Source: Chaetoderma sp. LZ-2023a (Eukaryota; Mollusca; Caudofoveata; Chaetodermatida; Chaetodermatidae). Taken from it: 64,000 nt of DNA. Below, piece by piece: positions 54,301 to 60,100 of this stretch. Position 1 is the first letter of the stretch. Every line of letters starts with the position of its first letter. Location of the stretch: positions 16,793,166 through 16,857,165 of the forward strand of contig CM067365.1 in the NCBI GenBank assembly GCA_034401795.1, given 5' to 3'. The notes under the pieces are model-generated. The model saw nothing but the letters and a program-made list of their open reading frames with translations, ran no database searches and had not been told where the DNA came from. Made by a program: the position numbers and the translations under genes.

Positions 54301-57158
54301 AAACACATTCACTGGTGGGGTAGCAGCTGGAGCCGGAGATACTCCTGGATAGCCAGGGAAGCCATACGGACCTGCAAGGGCCGGCATGGCTTGTGCCATG
54401 GCTATTCCAGGAGCCGGAGCTATAGCGTCATGGGGGGCTAAATGCATGACATCATAGTCCAGGCTTTCCTCACGGTAACTATTGGCAAGCCGAGGGATAC
54501 AGTATGGATGGCCATCGGCTCAAAGCCGGCCTAGCAATTGAGCCATGAAACCTGCTCCTGAAAAGGTCACCCATGTGCCCCCTGGGGGTTGGGTGGGGGG
54601 TGGGGTGGGGGAACGGATGGATTTCCATTTCTGTGGCCATCAGCTCATCGGTAGGCCACAACAGTGTCCTCTTCTTCCTGCCCAAATAGATTAGATGCCA
54701 AGCTTGAAAAGGGATCAAACTTGGCCCGAGCAAGAGGGATATTGCATGAGGCGCTGACACATTTAGCCGTAGGCTGCTCTAGGACGTTTGTTAAGCGAAT
54801 GCCCGAGGCCATGGCTTTCGCTCCACGGGCGAGGCAAGCATCAGCGCCGGACCAGCATCTCTGGGTCTTTTACATTGAAAACTGGCATCCTAACAGAACC
54901 AGAGACGGGAACACTCTGTCTAGAGCAAATGAGGAAGACAATGACGAACTTGAACCGGGAAGCAAGCTGCGAAGCAACTCTGGGACAAGATCCATGATTG
55001 TCTTCTTCATTTCTCCCATCATTTCCAGACGGAAGGCCTCAATGTCTGGCATGGATGCCTTCCTCTTCTAACCACAAGACTCCTTGTCAAGACGCCTCTT
55101 TTCATCCGCCGCCTGGTCCTTTACCTGCTGATTAATGAAATCAGTAAACGCCTCCACCGGCACGACTCACACACGTGGCAATTTAGCAAAGGCCCACATG
55201 TACTGCACCTAGTGCAGTCATGTGGGAAGTAGCAGGCCTCTACTTGGTGGCAGGATGGGCATTTGTTTCCAATAACCCTCGGAAAGACACAAACAGAAAC
55301 AATTAGTTTTTAGTTATGACGAACCACAAAAAAAAACGAATTGCAGAAGGCTAATAGATTCCTTACGGAAAACTTAGACCCAACAGATGAAAAAAGATAA
55401 GTCAGGCCCATAGAAAATAATATATGGACCTGACCAAAAGTAAACAAACCCTAAACTTCTGCTTCATGAAGACAAGGGAGATATTTGAACTTAAATACTT
55501 GAGAAGCGAATGCTAGACTCCACACTCAAACAAAGATTCATTAGTAGTTGAACTTTATAAACACAATGCACCTAAGCAAACCATCAAGAGAGATAAATAA
55601 CACAACACTCAGTCATAAAAAATTTCCATAATTTTTTAGAAAAAAAATGACTGAAAACTTACTCTCCATACTAAAACCTCAGAAGAATGAACTCCTGAAG
55701 AACAAGTGAAGTCTACTGAACAACAGCAAGAATACCTGATCCTGAATCCAACCCTGTGGTGGGGGGGGGGAAGGGGAAGAATGCGGAAAAATTACTTCTT
55801 ATGGTAATAATTCCCTCTGCAAACTCATAATAAATTATTTGGACCCAGAAAACCAAGTATAAATAATTGTTCAGATGAAGGATACATGTGAACGATGTCA
55901 CAAATCAGCTAAATGTGTCTGAAAATACAAAGCACAACATGCATTAGATAATATTTAGGCATCCCCCAAAATGAGCTAACCTAATATAGACATATCCGGT
56001 ACAACATTTTCTATCAATAAATATATAGTAAATAACATCTGATGGCTAGGACCGGGAGCATCCTCCGGCGACTTGGCAGCATCAGACATTATATAGTAGT
56101 CAAAAACTAAGTTGTAAACAACTCAGAAGCTCCAAAAAGATTTAATTGGCAAAAGCAATCCTTGGATAAAACTAAGGCATATGCTATGGCAGGTCAATAA
56201 TTTGAGAAGAGAAAGAGATGGCCCTGCGGATGCATGGGTTTTGGCGGCACATCCGCCAGACTGTCAGTTGAGTAACCTGCCCAGTGGGGGCGGGTTCTTT
56301 TTAATTTGTAGTCTTTTATTGAAGCTAGGTCGATATTCGGGAAATATCAATCATAGAGTATCAGGGTTGTAAGTATACTCTTGATGTGAAATGATTGGAT
56401 CACGGTGACCATCTTTTTTGACGGATCAACTCTTGACCAAACATTAATGGCCCTTAGTCTCTAATCATATCTCCCAAAATTTCGTCCTGATCGCTTCAGC
56501 GCTTCTGGAGAAGTCGTTTTTGCGAAAACTACGTCATCCGAGATGGCCGCTGAACCATTTGGTCCATCAAGTTCTCTTGAACAAACCTGGCTAAACTCTT
56601 CCCCTAGATGATGTTTCATGGGTTTTGAATCGCGAATTTTGGAGAAGATTTTTAACATTTCCAAAAATGTGCCAAAATTAAAGATGGCTACCAGCCAAAT
56701 TGGCCGATCAGCTTCGTTTGAACAAAGTTGAATCTCTATACCGTAAGGATGCTTCCAGCCAAATATAATTGAAATTGGCCCAGAGGTTCTTGAGAAGAAG
56801 TCGTTTAAAGGAAAAGTTGACAGACGACGGACAGACAGATGACGGATGGGTGCCATGGCATAAGCTCACTTGGCCTTTCAGGCCAGGTGAGCTAATAACT
56901 CTTTTTCCTATTACCTCATACCACAGATTGATAAAAACATAATAAACCTTATGATCCCTCTTTATCTGTAAAACCACAAACATGTATGTAAATCCTCTGA
57001 GCTCCCTTCACGGAGCGAAATGCCCTAAAGTTAGATCTCAGAATGGGTTTGGAAATGTGTCATACTATTTATTGTAAGAGCCATGCATTCCTACCAGCTA
57101 GTCCCTGTTTATACCAGAAGGAAACACTCACTCACTCGCTCACTCACTCACTCACTCA

Positions 57159-57194
<36 letters not shown>

Positions 57195-60100
57195 CACACG
57201 CACACACATGCAAAACCCTGGCGCACCTAAGCCATTTACCCTTCAATTATTGGTACCCGTCAAAGAGTACTCTGCACTGCAAGGTAATCAACGGTACCCT
57301 GAGGGTCTATCCCATGATTCTCATAAGGGTCCTTTTGAGGGTGTATACTGGCAAAATGCAACTTGGGACCCCCAAAAGTAGGACCCCTGATAATCTTGTA
57401 TGATAATTAAATATTAATTAGTTTTCTACATTTTTGCACTAAAATATCAACAAAATCTAGCATGGAAGCAACATATAATTCATAGCTGTGAGATCATGGT
57501 TCCTTATAATTTTAGCACGGATGAGAAAAACTGCATTTGGAGAAACATATTTAAAGTTTGGGGGGGCCCCAGATTTCATCTTGAGACCCCCAGATTTCAG
57601 GATGTGGGGTTCCTGGGACCTCCAAAGTTTAGATGCCATGAGAAACACTGGGTCTATCGAAGAGCAATCAGTGAGCAAATGCATCAGGTATACCTCAGCT
57701 TTGTGGCTTATCATGTTTTACCAGTTACTACTACTACTGCTACTACTACTCCTACTACCACCAAAATAATTTTGAATATTTTGAAACTAATTTGACTGAA
57801 AGGTGGTGGTGTACAAGGCGGCACCAGTTTCCAGTTAAATTGGTTTCAAAATATTCAGAAGCTTACTTATCTCTTGACTGTAAAAGTGAGATACTCGGAT
57901 TAAAAGGTTCGAATGAGTAATAATGTGATAACTATCTTTGATTTGGGGGCCTCTTATTTTTAATCCGACTCTCAGAGCACTCCGTTCCTGCACTTTCTGG
58001 GGATTTCTATGAAATGTGGGTATTCCTTTCACTTTAGACAGGTCTACTGTAGGCTTGCACGATTATCCGATATTATCGAAAATCACGATTTTTTTTTCAG
58101 CCACGATTTCTTACGATGTGATTTTGAAAAAAATCGAAATATCGCCAAAATTTTACTGTCATGCCGTATTCTGTCTATCTGTAGCATAGGTGTCTATTAT
58201 GTCAAGCTGTTCAATTTATTTCCAACCCAACATCTCTGAGAAAGGGGTGGGATTATACTAGAAATAGGTAAAAAAGGTTGAAGTTCATTCTCTAAAATTC
58301 CTTTAAAAGATGAACACTAATACGAAAATTCAACGCAATCTACTGGTATAATTTCTTGCCCCTTACTGTATACTTCAAAACCATGATCGCGGGAGTGAAA
58401 TTATTACCTGGGAAGGTATAAATATTGCATGTTTTGTAATAAGCATGGTTTATAAAATCAAAAGTACCGTAAAAATTTGACTAAAGGACGCATTTTTTTG
58501 TCAAAATACATCTACTAGAAAGGGGGGGTGCATCCTATAATCGAGAACATTCTTTCCGCACATTTTTGGGTCAAAATTTTTCTTAAAAATTCACAGATTA
58601 TACCACGGAAATTGAACTAAATGTTACCCTAGACAGTTCGCGCCGCCTGACGACTATGTTTAATGTATACTAAAAAACCACCAAGCGGAAGTGAAATTAT
58701 TAAATTGGGACGCCTAAATGTTGCTTATTCTTTAATACATATCGCTTATTACATCAAAATTAATCCAGAATTTGACATAAAATGGCGTCGAGAAAAGATA
58801 CGTGTATAAATCACGTGATTCGCCTCCAATCGCAAAAGATCTTTATTCTAATTAGAGCGAGTACTCGGATCTAAATATTCTGGACTCGGAAATTGCTATA
58901 TATCATCATTGCGCAATAGGAATGAATGTTCCCGTACCCGTTTGATAACCAACTCCCGTTAGCGCATAAGATTACACAGCGCCTCCAAACGCAAGAGCCA
59001 TTACAATCTGTTTCTATCACGCGAGTTGTATGTTTTCAAGGAGACATTTTATACCAAAATTAGATTGATTTTGATGTAATAAACAATCTTTATTGAAGAT
59101 ACACGATATTTAGCCGGTCCTATTTAATAATTTCTCTTCCACCATGATAATTTTAATCATGCATTAAACAAAGCGCAGAGTGATGGTTATTTTTTATACC
59201 AATTTTCGATTTTTTAAAGGTATGTTTTTTCTAAATTTAAGAGCGTCTTATATTTGATTATAAGGGTTTTTTGGGCGGATTTTGGTCAAATTTGGGACAG
59301 CGTCCTATATTCGAGGGCGGCCTTTAGTCGAAAAATTACGGTAATCTAAAATTTGACATTAAATGGCATCGTGGGAATATATAAATCACGTGATATTGCT
59401 TGCTCTCCTGTTTTTGGAGGCGAGAGGTGGTGCGTTCACAAATGTGATAGCTAAATGAGATGGTATACACGCTTTAGCAAGCATTGCGAACTATCCTAGA
59501 TGTTTCTAAAGGCTAACTATTATTAGTAAAATATATAAATCATGTGATATTGCTCGCTCTCCTGGTTTTGGAGGTGAGGGTGGTGCGTTCACAAATGTGA
59601 TAGCTAAATGAGATAGTATACACGCTTTAGCAAGCAAGGTGAACTATCCAAGATGTTTCTGAAGGCTAACTATTATTATTAACCGGGTACTTGGTAAATG
59701 CGGAGCAGATCTAAACATTAGATGTCTATGGTTTTAAAGTACATTCCTAATATCACGTGATTTGTATATTTTCACAAAGACGACATGAAATGTCAAATTT
59801 TAGGATTTATTTTCGTGTAATAAACGATGATTTTAACAGAGTACGCAATATTTAGGTTGTCCAATGTAATAATTTCACTCCCGCAATGATAGATATGGCA
59901 TACATTAAGCCAAGGGGTAAGGCGGCAGGAAATTATTAATTGTGTCCTATTTTCGTGTTATTAATGATCGGTTTTAGTTTAAGCATCTTGGCGACTGGAT
60001 TTCAAGTTTTTGTTGAAATTTACCGATTAGAAGTCATCGGGCTAAAACTGATATGACAACTCAAGAGCGAAACCGATATGGCTACATAAGCCACACCACG

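Noticed and set aside
57043-57403. Plus-strand frames with THSLTHSLTHARTHAR-like repeats
   Set aside because: Translation of the (ACTC)n/(ACGC)n microsatellite.
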